DNA of 64,000 nucleotides from Lepidodermella squamata (lineage: Eukaryota; Gastrotricha): positions 496,001 through 560,000 of the forward strand of contig JBLDXI010000074.1 of NCBI GenBank assembly GCA_047495785.1, read 5' to 3'. The translations under genes and the position numbers were made by a program. The notes under the pieces were generated by a model, which made no database searches, was not told where the DNA came from, and was given only the letters and a program-made list of their open reading frames with translations. Shown piece by piece: positions 34,101-41,245 of the stretch. How positions within the stretch are numbered: position 1 is the stretch's first letter; each line of letters starts with the position of its first letter.

Positions 34101-36979
34101 ATAGGTGAAATCATTTGGCCAGAGACCAGATTTTGACTATCCATGGAAATTCAAGTTAACAGCAATATTGAGGACAATTTCATCATTAAAACTGCTAAAT
34201 TTTGAGCGGGCTGAAATTTGAGGATTGAAAAATTTCATCAAAATTTAAAATTTTAATATTCAACGGTAAAAGATGTTGTTTTAATTTACCTGGGATCGGG
34301 TAATGCGGAAAGCGTCGCCCACATCCGAACCAGAGCCCATACGCGGTCCAACTTTGTACAGCTCGAGCGATTTACGGGCATCTTCCGGCTTCGTGAAAAA
34401 GCTGAACGGAAACCGCAGAAAACCAGTCGACGTAAATTCGATATACGCAACTTGAATGTCGATGCAAGAATTCAACTTCCGGCCTAGATTCGCCAAAATC
34501 GGCTTAGCCTGTCGGTCGAAAATTTCCGAATTCACGAAATAGCCGCGATCGAATAGGAAAACAACATCGGGCGAGAAGCACTCATCAGTCGACGAAGTTG
34601 TAGTCGAGCTGCCGGCATCAGGCAACGGGCAAGCGGCTGAATTGAGGGCATCTGTCAAATTAACCGTGATATCGCGCAGGCCGCTTCCGAAATAGTCCGT
34701 GTTGAAGTAGAGATCTGGCGAACTGACGGCTTGTTTCGCCAGCGATTCGTCGTACTGCGAACCGACGCCGATGAAAGCGATGCGGATGTTAGATTCCTTG
34801 AGTTCGGTGGCTTCGTTCACGAACTCGTTAGGGCCGTACATGGTCGAGCCGGTGAAAATGATGACGTAGGTCTGGGCTGATGGTCGATGGCCCAAGCTCG
34901 GATTCAGAACCTAAAAATTGAAAAAAATTCTCAATATTAATTTAATAATTCACGGATAAAATTGATTAGAATTTTGTCATTTTGAAATTTTCGACATTTT
35001 TCCAATTTTCATGTAAAAAGTCATTTACAAAATCGTTGTAATTCGTAAATACATAATTGATAGGCGAGAACGAAGTAGCACGGCAATTAACTACCGCAAG
35101 ACAAAGCTCTTCACTCTCTCGATAGTGTCGCGTCTCGCGTCCCTTTCGACTACCGACTACTTTTCATACGCTCCCTCCAATCTCCGAAAAATCACTTCTC
35201 GCACCAACGAGTAAATTATTGATAAACTTTTTCATTTGTTTAGCGCAACCACTCGTGGTCAATTGATGCTTCACGCGTGGCTTTGGATCGGCACGCACTA
35301 CTGGAAAGCAATGGCCTTGGGATCGGAAACAGTCAACAACGAGGGTAAACCACCAATTGGGCAGACCATCAATATCACCGGCGTCAGAATGTCCAAAGTA
35401 AAACCAGGGTTACAAAAAGCTTGCCAGCTCCAAACCGACAACGAGATTTGGTTCTCCTTAAAATCCAGGTGGGAGATTACCGCGCAACTTTTGCGTCCTC
35501 ATCCGCCACCAACGCCGCAGCTCATCACCGTTGGCTGGTGTACTGATCGGACATGAGCCATGATACTTTTATTTGAAGTGAGCTTTGAAATCTCACAGAG
35601 AGTCGATCGTGGAGTCCATAGGGTCGATATTAAATCGACATGCGAGCCACGATCGACCTGTTAGCCACAAAGTAGTTTCCAAAGAAACCTTCATACAGTG
35701 GAATGGCCCTAATCCCGCTAACGGCTACCGAAAGCTCCAACGATAAGGCAGTTATACGCTACCAGAAGAAACTAGTTTCCCTATGAATCGGAAAACTCTT
35801 CCCAAATTTTCCCCGAGTGTGTATGATGCAATGGGAAATGGGAAAACGAATTCTTAGAGCAGATAACTAAGGCGGGAACCTAAAAATTATCATTTTAAGC
35901 TCATTTTTAGGATTGGGAAGTCGCTATTTCCCAACAATCTTACCGCTTCGCGGTGAAATATCGAACTGCTGTTTCCCCGAAAATTCCCCACAAAATGTGG
36001 GTTTGGAGGCCCAAAATTTCCCACCATGATTGATGGAACTCTACCAGCCCTGGACATGACTTTCTGTCTCTAAATTCTCCTAAATAGCTGAATTCGCCAT
36101 ATAAGTCAGATTTCAGAACTATTGCAGACCAAACCAAGCTCAAATATGGCGAAATTCCTTTAAGCTCACATATACAATGAAAGCAAAATGTTCCCGATCA
36201 ACCCGCCAATCTAAATACCTGCCCCTAAATTTTGGCTCCTACAACTTTTGATCTCCTTGAGAAAGAAATTCCGAGGTAACACAAAAATATCCAGGTTTCC
36301 TCGAGTCAAAAAATTCCCCAATATTCCCCAAAAAAGTTAAATGACGGCTTTGCTAATGGCCTCCCAGAATTTTGATGAATCAATTTTGGTATTATTGAGC
36401 CATTTTCCCAACTTTAACTTTCATTAGATTGTAGTAATCAGTTAATTAAGAAAGTTGGCTAAAAAATAATAGTAACTTTCAGACTCATTTGCCGTGAGTA
36501 TTAGGCTCAACACGTAACGTAACAAATTCTTGAAAGCATAATACTAAAAAATAAATTGAAAAATGACATGAATTTTCGCAAACAAAATCTCTTCTAAAAC
36601 TGAATATTTGAAAATTTACCTGGTCTTTAATGACTTCCAGGCCTTCGCCAAGCAGAGCAAAGGTGCCAAGGCTCTCGCCAACGCCATAACTCTTCATGTA
36701 AGCAACAGCGCGATCCGTCGGGTTGTGCTCGCTCAAATCCGACCGCAAATTGACGTAGGCGCCGGTTTCGACGAAAGCCACGCGAACATCAGCACAGGCA
36801 CTGAGCCGCCCGGCAATGCCAGCCAAAATCGGCCGGATAATCGTGCCATAACGCAGGCTCGTAAAATAGTACCGGTCTATCAGGAAGACCAGGTCAAGGT
36901 CCGGGCATTGGCAGGTATTAGGCCCGGCCGCCACCGAGCTGACGACGAGAAGTGCCAGCAGTACGGTGGATAGATGCAT
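9928..36979 (-). CDS. Giant secreted Pif/BMSP-like protein: nine VWA-like domains, peritrophin chitin-binding domains, LamG
   Basis: Eleven exons: 36620-36979, 34290-34910, 32630-33433, 31457-32212, 27955-28689, 24610-25395, 21940-22656, 17983-19212, 14315-15876, 12840-13074, 9928-10167. All junctions are GT-AG and frame-consistent, giving 2681 aa. Order: signal peptide (about 1-18), nine VWA-like domains separated by Thr/Ser-rich linkers (about 20-2070), a longer Ser/Thr-rich stretch, two to three Cys-rich chitin-binding (CBM14-like) units, then a LamG/concanavalin-like domain to the stop. VWA + chitin-binding + LamG is the order known in molluscan Pif and, in part, BMSP, so an extracellular chitin-associated matrix role is inferred. 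The start is the first Met before a hydrophobic segment and Gly-Pro-Asn-Thr-Cys. The stop lies 255 bp upstream of its tandem paralogue. Oddities: all VWA metal sites are degenerate, and the introns are full of transposon debris. Exon order is firm; transcript support is unknown. Confidence 0.85.
10383..10572 (+). pseudogene. piggyBac-type transposase fragment
   Basis: One frame reads VTVDESLLPF...SFKVYMPSKPDRHGFKIW, matching the piggyBac DDE_Tnp_1_7 block (DE-[SM]-x-x-[PF]...YMPxKPxxxGFKxW) that carries a catalytic Asp. The following YFYNGQVYSEK-like piece is in another frame, so the copy is frameshifted. It lies in the intron between exons 10 and 11 of the right VWA gene, opposite strand. 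Confidence 0.65.
10573..12839. other. Remainder of intron 10 of the right VWA gene
   Basis: Plus-strand frames at 10775-11017 and 11075-11290 have non-random composition (for example HIEWTAYSSFFNIPAG) but no family I can name; together with the piggyBac piece next to them they look like mobile-element debris. (AATAAG)n-like repeat at 12049-12070. The rest is AT-rich and empty. Confidence 0.35.
12840..13074 (-). CDS. Exon 10 of the right VWA giant: LamG core
   Basis: Residues 2524-2602. Contains SLYTLIVAVNGSEIIVDLR and AAGWNQVCLVYSSGTAKLY, the paired strands typical of a LamG/pentraxin-like jelly roll. It joins in phase 2 from exon 9 and leaves in phase 0. Confidence 0.8.
13535..13983 (+). 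mobile_element. Decayed Tc1/mariner transposon, 3' part
   Basis: The sequence around 13628 encodes PAYSPDLSPI (the catalytic-core block PxxSPDLNPIE, here without its Glu). After a frameshift, 13705-13830 encode LHEAVTKIWSEID...VDKLYDSMPRRM...VIAAKGG and a stop, the typical C-terminus of Tc1-like transposases. A terminal sequence, CATTTTGTCCAGTAGTGTA at about 13965-13983, fits a Tc1/mariner inverted end. No matching left end was found. In the intron between exons 9 and 10 of the right VWA gene. Confidence 0.7.
14315..15876 (-). CDS. Exon 9 of the right VWA giant: end of VWA 9, Ser/Thr-rich region, chitin-binding domains, start of LamG
   Basis: Residues 2004-2524 (ends in phase 2). VWA 9 closes near residue 2080. 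A low-complexity stretch with two near-identical repeats (VLPDxTxPEQPSSTLPDGS) follows. Then come Cys-rich units with the peritrophin pattern (NDCHSFYQCF..., CAEFFTCSNG...) and a third Cys-containing segment before the LamG strand QALLYLPFEDD. CBM14/peritrophin domains bind chitin outside the cell. Confidence 0.85.
15877..17982. other. Intron 8 of the right VWA gene
   Basis: Holds the LicD-linked fragment and, at 17159-17356, a plus-strand frame with paired Cys and Trp (HREVFMDECCFPVLEHFAAF, NDNCWARW) that looks like a former exon of unknown family. 17400-17980 is AT-rich and empty. Confidence 0.35.
16330..16482 (+). pseudogene. Second copy of the LicD-linked fragment
   Basis: Translated, it gives DTPAPHIHCLYLEWTER and, in another frame, LLREFLPHF, matching the fragment at 22775 (LLREFPTHF) at both DNA and protein level. 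The LicD core itself is not recognisable here. Confidence 0.4.
17983..19212 (-). CDS. Exon 8 of the right VWA giant: VWA 7 second half, complete VWA 8, VWA 9 first half
   Basis: Residues 1594-2003. This exon is longer than its neighbours because the mid-domain intron is missing from VWA 8 (motif DVVFVFDRIYF), which is continuous through ...ESVEQNVILKRNGKR. VWA 9 begins DAIFVVDAAYF, where even the usual Arg after Asp is replaced by Ala. Confidence 0.85.
19213..21939. other. Intron 7 of the right VWA gene
   Basis: The plus strand carries several adjoining open pieces (20028-20336, 20595-20957, 20797-21039), the last ending in a very basic tail (RAAPRKKRQRKN). They look like one decayed multi-frame coding unit of a mobile element; I cannot name the family. 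21050-21940 is AT-rich and empty. Confidence 0.35.
21940..22656 (-). CDS. Exon 7 of the right VWA giant: VWA 6 second half, linker, VWA 7 first half
   Basis: Residues 1355-1593. Begins ILRDIQNRALNNPTYVYTF. VWA 7 begins DLVFIFDRTCF and ends ...IANYN before a GTAAGC donor. Confidence 0.85.
22751..23061 (+). pseudogene. LicD/fukutin-like fragment
   Basis: Pieces in different frames resemble the LicD nucleotidyltransferase-fold core: CYGTLLGNA (family YGTLLGxxR) followed by LIPFDDDIDIMV (family IPWDDDID). Upstream, DTPAPHIPCLYLEWPER is shared with the fragment at 16330. Frames are broken, so this is a dead fragment, antisense in the intron between exons 6 and 7 of the right VWA gene. The family call is moderate. 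Confidence 0.4.
23062..24609. other. Remainder of intron 6 of the right VWA gene
   Basis: One plus-strand frame of 114 codons at 23559-23903, starting at GTG, with some protein-like character (TRYYIAKLPAVFPKVTFKNG), broken on both sides. Unrecognised; the rest is empty. Confidence 0.3.
24610..25395 (-). CDS. Exon 6 of the right VWA giant: VWA 5 second half, linker, VWA 6 first half
   Basis: Residues 1093-1354. Begins LLRSLQSRDLNNPTYVYLF. The linker carries repeated TEPTTT-type units. VWA 6 begins DAVFIFDRYTF, the only domain here with Thr before the Phe. Confidence 0.85.
26160..26424 (+). pseudogene. Older frameshifted copy of the coiled-coil unit
   Basis: Begins like the units to its right (MAQRITAAL) but hits a stop within 15 codons; the similarity continues in another frame as LVEAIHAGLTTQEKTQRQIAEL. 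The second half has diverged. Confidence 0.45.
26425..27076 (+). repeat. Perfect tandem duplication, 2 x 326 bp
   Basis: Bases 26425-26750 and 26751-27076 read the same throughout by eye. Each unit holds an ATG-started frame beginning MSQRITGALSNLIEAIHAGL with heptad-like coiled-coil character. An older, frameshifted relative lies just upstream (about 26160-26424). Confidence 0.85.
26522..26761 (+). CDS. Intron-nested coiled-coil ORF, unit 1
   Basis: Starts at ATG (MSQRITGAL) and runs 79 codons to a stop that overlaps the start of the next repeat unit. The sequence is Ala/Leu/Gln/Glu-rich (LQSQVAHTNSAIEKLQGQVA) with a regular 3-4 hydrophobic spacing. It lies antisense inside an intron of the right VWA gene. 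Whether it is expressed is unknown; it could be part of a mobile element. Confidence 0.3.
   Translation: MSQRITGALSNLIEAIHAGLAAQEKTQRLISELGNAAADLKSSLENLQSQVAHTNSAIEKLQGQVANMNSALERSLKQG
26848..27240 (+). CDS. Intron-nested coiled-coil ORF, unit 2 (longer)
   Basis: Starts at the same ATG as unit 1 but continues past the duplication border to 130 codons, gaining a basic C-terminus (AERLKQPRREPWARRRLF). This is the version that looks most like the original gene end; unit 1 is then the truncated copy. No family recognised. Confidence 0.35.
   Translation: MSQRITGALSNLIEAIHAGLAAQEKTQRLISELGNAAADLKSSLENLQSQVAHTNSAIEKLQGQVANMNSALERSLTQGAEMRTAIAELKAERLKQPRREPWARRRLFTIKRLRIASWLKNNLLEPGTNS
27366..27705 (+). 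pseudogene. pogo/Tigger-type DDE transposase fragment
   Basis: Frame 1 has KLFAWDAIRCHLTDSVK, matching the pogo/TIGD block LLxxDSFRxHLTDxVK with its catalytic Asp. After a frameshift come WNKPFKDEFRDQYDEYM and LHLVCQWLLKAQ, matching the later NKPFKxxLRxxWxEWM and CxWVLxAW blocks. The PGGLTSxxQPLD stretch between them is destroyed. Clearly dead; lies antisense in the intron between exons 5 and 6 of the right VWA gene. Confidence 0.65.
27955..28689 (-). CDS. Exon 5 of the right VWA giant: VWA 4 second half, linker, VWA 5 first half
   Basis: Residues 848-1092. Begins ILRSIQSKDLDNPTYVFVF. VWA 5 begins DTIYIYDRACF. The downstream intron is 2.6 kb and holds the pogo/Tigger remnant and the 326-bp tandem duplication. 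Confidence 0.85.
29455..29615 (+). pseudogene. Duplicated exon-like fragment, copy 1
   Basis: Encodes LEYYTNVYNSNNFKFDALEC and QECNSAA, ending exactly at a strong GTAAGT donor. A copy lies at 30330-30455. No family recognised. It looks like an exon of a former or nested gene on the plus strand within the intron between exons 4 and 5 of the right VWA gene. Confidence 0.4.
30117..30142. repeat. (TAAA)n microsatellite
   Basis: About five and a half copies of TAAA. Confidence 0.8.
30330..30455 (+). pseudogene. Duplicated exon-like fragment, copy 2
   Basis: Encodes LEYYTKIYNSNNFEFDALEC and QECNSAA. It is nearly the same as copy 1, but the donor has become GCAAGT, so splicing is probably lost here. 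Confidence 0.4.
30650..30960 (+). pseudogene. Protein-kinase gene fragment with internal deletion
   Basis: Begins MENYDYIGPLGSGSFGN, a glycine-rich ATP loop. It soon jumps to a region whose shifted frame reads YTNKTDIWSMSV, the subdomain IX block (KxDIWSxGV) of Ser/Thr kinases. The catalytic HRD and DFG segments are missing and frames shift, so this is a dead fragment. A NEK-type origin is possible but unproved. Confidence 0.45.
31457..32212 (-). CDS. Exon 4 of the right VWA giant: VWA 3 second half, linker, VWA 4 first half
   Basis: Residues 596-847. Begins ILRSIQTKDLNNPTFVYAF. VWA 4 begins DVIFIYDRGCF and closes ...SANYG. It is very similar to exons 3 and 5, consistent with relatively recent exon duplication. 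Confidence 0.85.
32460..32579. mobile_element. 120-bp fold-back MITE
   Basis: Nearly the whole element is a hairpin: the left arm starts TACAGGGCGTTCGCGTAGTA and the right arm ends with its inverse, with a further inner pair CTAAAAATAGC / GCTATTTTTAG. TA ends fit a Tc1/mariner-mobilised MITE. In the intron between exons 3 and 4 of the right VWA gene. Confidence 0.75.
32630..33433 (-). CDS. Exon 3 of the right VWA giant: VWA 2 second half, Thr-rich linker, VWA 3 first half
   Basis: Residues 328-595. Begins ALTVKFGRRPSSPTYVVTF. The linker of about 80 residues is dominated by Thr, Ser and Pro. VWA 3 starts DVVFIYDRGCF and ends ...NANYG before a GTGAGT donor. From here on the exons share the recurring intron position in the middle of the VWA fold. 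Confidence 0.85.
33638..33665. repeat. Perfect 10-bp inverted repeat with 8-bp loop
   Basis: TAGAATATCG at 33638-33647 and its inverse CGATATTCTA at 33656-33665. Intronic; no associated gene feature. Confidence 0.6.
33944..34070. mobile_element. Short inverted-end element in the intron between exons 2 and 3 of the right VWA gene
   Basis: Left end TGGGGCGCGGGACTACGCC, right end the inverse of TGGGACGGGACTACTCC; the interior has no ORF. Too short and imperfect to assign a family. Confidence 0.4.
34290..34910 (-). CDS. Exon 2 of the right VWA giant: VWA 1 second half, short linker, VWA 2 first half
   Basis: Residues 121-327. Begins VLNPSLGHRPSAQTYVIIF (central strand of VWA 1). It has a much shorter Ser/Thr linker than later exons, then the VWA 2 motif DVVFLFDRGYF. 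The Tyr-Phe version of the motif groups this domain with VWA 1 and VWA 8 rather than with the Cys-Phe domains 3-5 and 7. Confidence 0.85.
34911..36619. other. Intron 1 of the right VWA gene
   Basis: A plus-strand frame at 35236-35556 follows a TTTGTTTAG acceptor-like site and is Trp-rich (HAWLWIGTHYWKAM); no family recognised. The nested inverted repeat lies at 35602-35657. Otherwise empty. Confidence 0.35.
35602..35657. repeat. Nested inverted repeat
   Basis: Outer arms GTCGATCGTGG (35602-35612) and CCACGATCGAC (35647-35657); inner arms GTCGAT (35623-35628) and ATCGAC (35634-35639). In the intron between exons 1 and 2 of the right VWA gene. Confidence 0.6.
36620..36979 (-). CDS. Exon 1 of the right VWA giant: signal peptide and first half of VWA 1
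   Basis: Encodes residues 1-120. The hydrophobic stretch LSTVLLALLVVSSVAA is a typical signal peptide, followed by Cys-x-Cys-Pro-Asp and the strand motif DLVFLIDRYYF. It ends in phase 0 with the sequence ...IKDQ just before a GTAAAT donor. It matches exon 1 of the left paralogue (9311-9673) almost residue for residue in layout. Confidence 0.85.
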
Positions 36980-38676
36980 CGTAGTGATTCACGCGATAAT
37001 TTTCTTGCTAACTGTGAATGAGTTATTAATGAACATTCAAGGAAAAAATTTGTGAGGAAAAAGCGAACGAACCTTTCCAGGTCGGGGCAGCATCGCGTGC
37101 TCAAATATCGCGCACGTGCCGTTGCGCAACATCCGTAAGTACATCATGTGAGTAAGCCACGGCTGGCTAGACTGTTTAAATTAAAATCTAAAAACAAAAT
37201 GAAATTTTAAATCGACCTAAATCTTGGCGTCATTTACGGCCAAAATCATGGCGAAAGCCTATCAGTAAACTCCTAAACTCGGTCATTTAAATTTAGAGGT
37301 ATGGTTTCCAAGGAAGTAAAAGAAGGCATGGTATCTCCAACTAATCATCCGATCGAATAAAGATCGAATAAAATGATCGGAGATAAATGACGTGAAAATG
37401 TCGTTTAATGAGTTTGCGCGTTCGCTTTCTGCTCGCCACGTGGTCTCAGGAAAAAACGCACGTTGAAGATTCACGGTGACCGGGCCTTGATTATTATTTT
37501 TTTGTCTATTTTCATTGATAAAACGCAAGCTCAATAATTTGGAGGGTGCCAACAATTCAGGAGGAAAACAATTTTTTTTATCTGGCACGTGTCTCATTTC
37601 ATCCGACAACCAAAAATGTCAACTGGAATCACCGGTATTGAATAAGCCTAAATATAATCTTCGGGAACAATTTTTTCGCAATCAATAAATAAGTCATTCC
37701 GTTGATTTGATTTGATTCCCAACTCTAGCGGACCTAACTCATGAGATTTCTGGCGAACCTATAAGTGGGTAGATGTTAGGTTTTCGGATGAAATCAGACA
37801 TTCGTCTGAACAAAAGAAAACTGATTTCGAAGAACTCTGATTAGGAGTAATGAGCGCTAACCAATTTCGCTATTGAGAAACCTGAAGTGAGTTCTTGATT
37901 GGCGGAATTGTTGAGCAGTGGTATTTCTCGTTTGGTTCGATACCAAACATGAACGCAAGCGGAATCAAGTTCAAATCTTCGAGTTTTTATAAATGGGTCT
38001 CCCTTTTACCGGAACCAAAGTTACAGTAGCGGAACCAAATTTTGGAATTTTCTAGTGGCCTGATATCACTTCTCGGATATTTCTTGCGGATCAAGATTGA
38101 TCCATTAATTCATTAGAAATCACCAGAAATTCGGCTTACCATTCTCTATCAGACAGAGTGTTTAAATCAGAACTCATGCTTCGCCTACAATTGGTAGAAT
38201 TACTGTAAACATGACTGGTGGCATGTTGGCATGACTTTGGTTCCGCTACTGTAAATTTGGCTCCGCTAAACGATTCTGTGTTTAGTGTTAATGAATTCAA
38301 GCAAATAAAAAATACCGATGAAGTTCTAATTAACTGTAGAAGGTCCCCACGCCGCGTTTGCGACCCTAATTCGTCATGACTACATAAAAATCAAGCATAG
38401 AAAATTCCGTCCGCTTCAATAATTTTCGGCTAAGGCAATATTATTTTTATCAAATATTATTGGTAGAAACTTGGAATATATCAAAACATTTTTATTGTGT
38501 TTAGTATATTGTGTTTGACAGTTTTACGTGCAGCTATATCACTTGTGTTTCATTTTCATAATATCATGAATTCCATAGATAGACAATAAGAGCGTATGAA
38601 AAACTGAAAGATGCGCAAAAAACGAAAGAGAAATGGATACTGTCCAAGAGATTGAGCGCGATTTCTGCTTCGAAAT
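36980..38676. other. Intergenic: upstream of the right VWA gene and downstream of the PARP-finger gene
   Basis: Contains the second copy of MITE family 1. Promoter elements for the VWA gene must lie near 37000-37200 but no clear TATA box stands out. No gene seen. Confidence 0.4.
37991..38277. mobile_element. MITE-like element, family 1, copy 2
   Basis: Left end contains CTTTTACCGGAACCAAAG and GTAGCGGAACCAAATTT; the right end is its inverse (TTTGGTTCCGCTACTGTAAA, then GGCTCCGCTAAACG). The centre (GTGGCCTGATATCACTTCTC) matches the centre of the copy at 1808-2112. Lies between the right VWA gene and the PARP-finger gene. Confidence 0.65.
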
Positions 38677-41245
38677 TCAATCTTCGGTTTCAGCCAGAAC
38701 AGCGTTGGCCGCCGCAGCTTGCTGCTGCTTGCCGTTGGCCTGGCCAGCTTTGCCACGGCCGCCTCGAGTCGCGCGGCTCGATGCAGTCGAAGCGGTCTCG
38801 TCCGAGGCGACGGACTCAGCGGTCTTCTTTGCGCCTCGGCCGCCACGCTTGCTCGACGTCTCGCTTTCGGCCTCGTTCGACTCGGCAATCGACTCGGTCT
38901 CGGCCAGCTTCTTCGCCTTCGATTTCGGCTCTTCCTCGCCGATTTGCTCCGTCGTCGCGGTTTCGGACTCGGTGTCTTGCTTCGCCGCAGCTTTACGGCC
39001 CTTCTTAGCGGCGCCATTCGTCTTCGTAGCGGGTTCTTCGGTTGCAGTAGGTTCAGGAGACTTGGTCTTGACCTTCTTCTTCGACGGTTCGTCCTCGGCC
39101 ATCGCGTCGTCGTTGTCGATTTCGGGAAGAGCGTCGTCGGTGATGGGCTCTTCGGGCGCTTCGTCTTCCTTTGCAGAGTTCTTCTTGCCTCGACTGCTGT
39201 GAAATTGAATTAAAACAATTATCGACAATCGATATTTAAATACAACAGCCTTTTCGCAAAATTTAGTGAATATCAAAGCCAATTTTTCATCGTATTTTCC
39301 AATTATTTTTCTCATAATTAGCCCAATTGAAACCCCGAATTACCTCATAATTTCGCGCCAATTTAAATGAAAAACTGCAATTTACATGAAAATTACGAAT
39401 TCATTTTTTCGAGCATTTTGGTCATTTTTTCAATGTAAATGTTTAGTTTTGGACGAAAGAGTTGAAAATTGAGAACGAAACCTTACTTGGCACGCTTGTT
39501 CTTTGCAGCTTCCTCCGTAACAGCGGGCGATTTGTGATCGACAGCAGGCGCCTCATCAGCCACCGGCGTCGGAACACGCTCCTGCTGCTCTTCTTCCTTC
39601 TCGTCGTGATCGCCCTCACCCTCTTCCTCAGCCTCGTCCGTCTTCTTCTTCGCACTGCGCTTCGACTCAGCCACCGGCTTTTCGGCCTCGACAGGCGTAG
39701 CCGGCCGTTCAGCAGTCTCCACGGTCTCAGCAGCCTTCTTGCCACGACCACCCTTCTTCTTACCAGCCGCCGCCGGTTCTTCCTCCTTTTTCGCTACTTC
39801 CTCCTCAGCAGGCTCTTCGGCAGCATCATCCGAGGTCGAGGAGGCCTTCTTACCGCCCTTTTTACCAGCAGCTTTCTTCGTAGTTTTCTCCTCCTCCTTT
39901 TCAGCATCGCTTTCAGGCTTAGCGAGCGGGGCTTCTTCCTCCGGCTCAGCTGCCGCCGCCTTCGCACCACGACCCCGGCCGCCCTTCTTCGCGGCAGCTG
40001 CTTTCGGCTCTTCCTCGACCGGCTCAGGAGCAGCGGCGGCCTTCTTACCGCGACCACCGCGGCCGCCCTTCGGCTTCTCGTCCTGCTCGTCCTCGTCGAT
40101 GAAGGCGAGCTCGTCCTTAGCCTTGCCAGCCGCTTTCTTGCCGCCCTTCTTCGCCGGTTCGACTTCCTCAGCACTCAGCACATCGTCGGCATCTTCATCC
40201 TTCGCAGCGGCTTTGGCGTTCTTTTTGCCTAAAAAAGAGGAAAACAAATTTCAAACAATTTCAAAAAAGAAAAAATTTCAAAACTTGTAGTAAACCTTCA
40301 AGCTATCGATGAAAAAAATGCTTACCTCGTCCCTTAGCAGCTGGCGCCTTGGCCTTGGGCGCCGGTTCCTCTTCTTCGTCTTCCTCCACTTCCTCTTCAT
40401 CGTCGTCCTCAGGCTCCGGCTCAGGAGCAGCTTTCTTCGCCGCAGGTTTCCGGCCACCCTTCTTCGGCGACTTCAACGGCTTCTCCTCATCGTCTTCCTC
40501 CTCGTCATCATCAGCCTTCTTCGCCGCACCCTTCTTACCACCGCGTCCCTTCGCCGCAGCCTTCGACTTCGGAGCCGGCTCCTCTTCCTCGTCCTCCTCG
40601 GATTCAAAATCAGGAACAACCGGTTTCGTCGCAGCTCGCCGGCCGCCACGCTTCGGCGCCTCAGCAACAGGCGTCTCCTCTTCCTTCGCCTTGGCATTCT
40701 TCGCAGCCCCGCGCTTCGGCTTGGCCGCCTCTTCCGCCTTCGTCTCAGTCTTCGTCTCAGCTTTCGCCTCGGAATTCGAGCCTTCATCGCCCTTCTGGCC
40801 GAGCATCATCGTCAGCCGTTGCTGGTCCTCCGTTTCCATGTCTTCGTAGCCGGTCAGGCTGGAGACGGCCATGTCAGCGGTGAAGCCGAGCTGGGCGCGG
40901 CGCGACTGGAAGCAGTGAACGTGGTGCCACAGTTGGCCCTCGGTCGCGTCGTTCTTGCCCACACGCATGTCGCCCTTGCCGAATTTCTCACCACAGCAAA
41001 TGCAGTTGGAACGGGCCGACTTGGCATATTCAACCTAGGCAAAAGAAATCGCAATTTTTCAAAAATCCCAGTAATGAAAAAATGCATCTAAAAATCGTGG
41101 GGAATTTCGATGGATCGATCAATCCAATCCTCAATATTTTCTGAAATTTATGACAAAATTTCAAAATTCTACAATAACTAAGACACCTCGATGTTAATCT
41201 CGTTTCAGAGCTTAGACTTACCATGAAAGTGTTCTTCTTGACCAT
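38677..41245 (-). CDS. PARP-type zinc-finger protein with long acidic/basic low-complexity tail
   Basis: Four exons: 41222-41245, 40326-41034, 39487-40228, 38677-39196, all GT-AG, 664 aa. Residues about 9-55 form a PARP-type zinc finger (VEYAKSARSNC, CICCGEKF, then WHHVHCF), the DNA-nick-sensing fold of PARP1 and DNA ligase III. The rest alternates Asp/Glu runs with Lys/Gly/Arg/Ala blocks such as KGRGGKK, with no PARP catalytic, WGR, BRCT or ligase domain. A nuclear, DNA-break- or chromatin-associated role is inferred. The 8-codon first exon (MVKKNTFM) is supported by an in-frame Met, a GTAAGT donor and the PARP-finger consensus starting exactly at exon 2. The tail is so compositionally biased that its exact exon joints are less certain than the finger. 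Confidence 0.82.

Noticed and set aside
9673-36979. Treating both VWA genes as a single gene
   Set aside because: A stop codon follows the LamG domain at 9928 and a fresh signal peptide starts at 9673.
37283-37609. 108-codon minus-strand frame upstream of the right VWA gene
   Set aside because: Random-looking composition, no splice context and no recognised motif.
38633-41091. Long frames on both strands over the PARP-finger gene
   Set aside because: Composition artefacts of GC-rich Lys/Glu/Ala codons; only the frame that joins through GT-AG introns to the zinc finger is supported.
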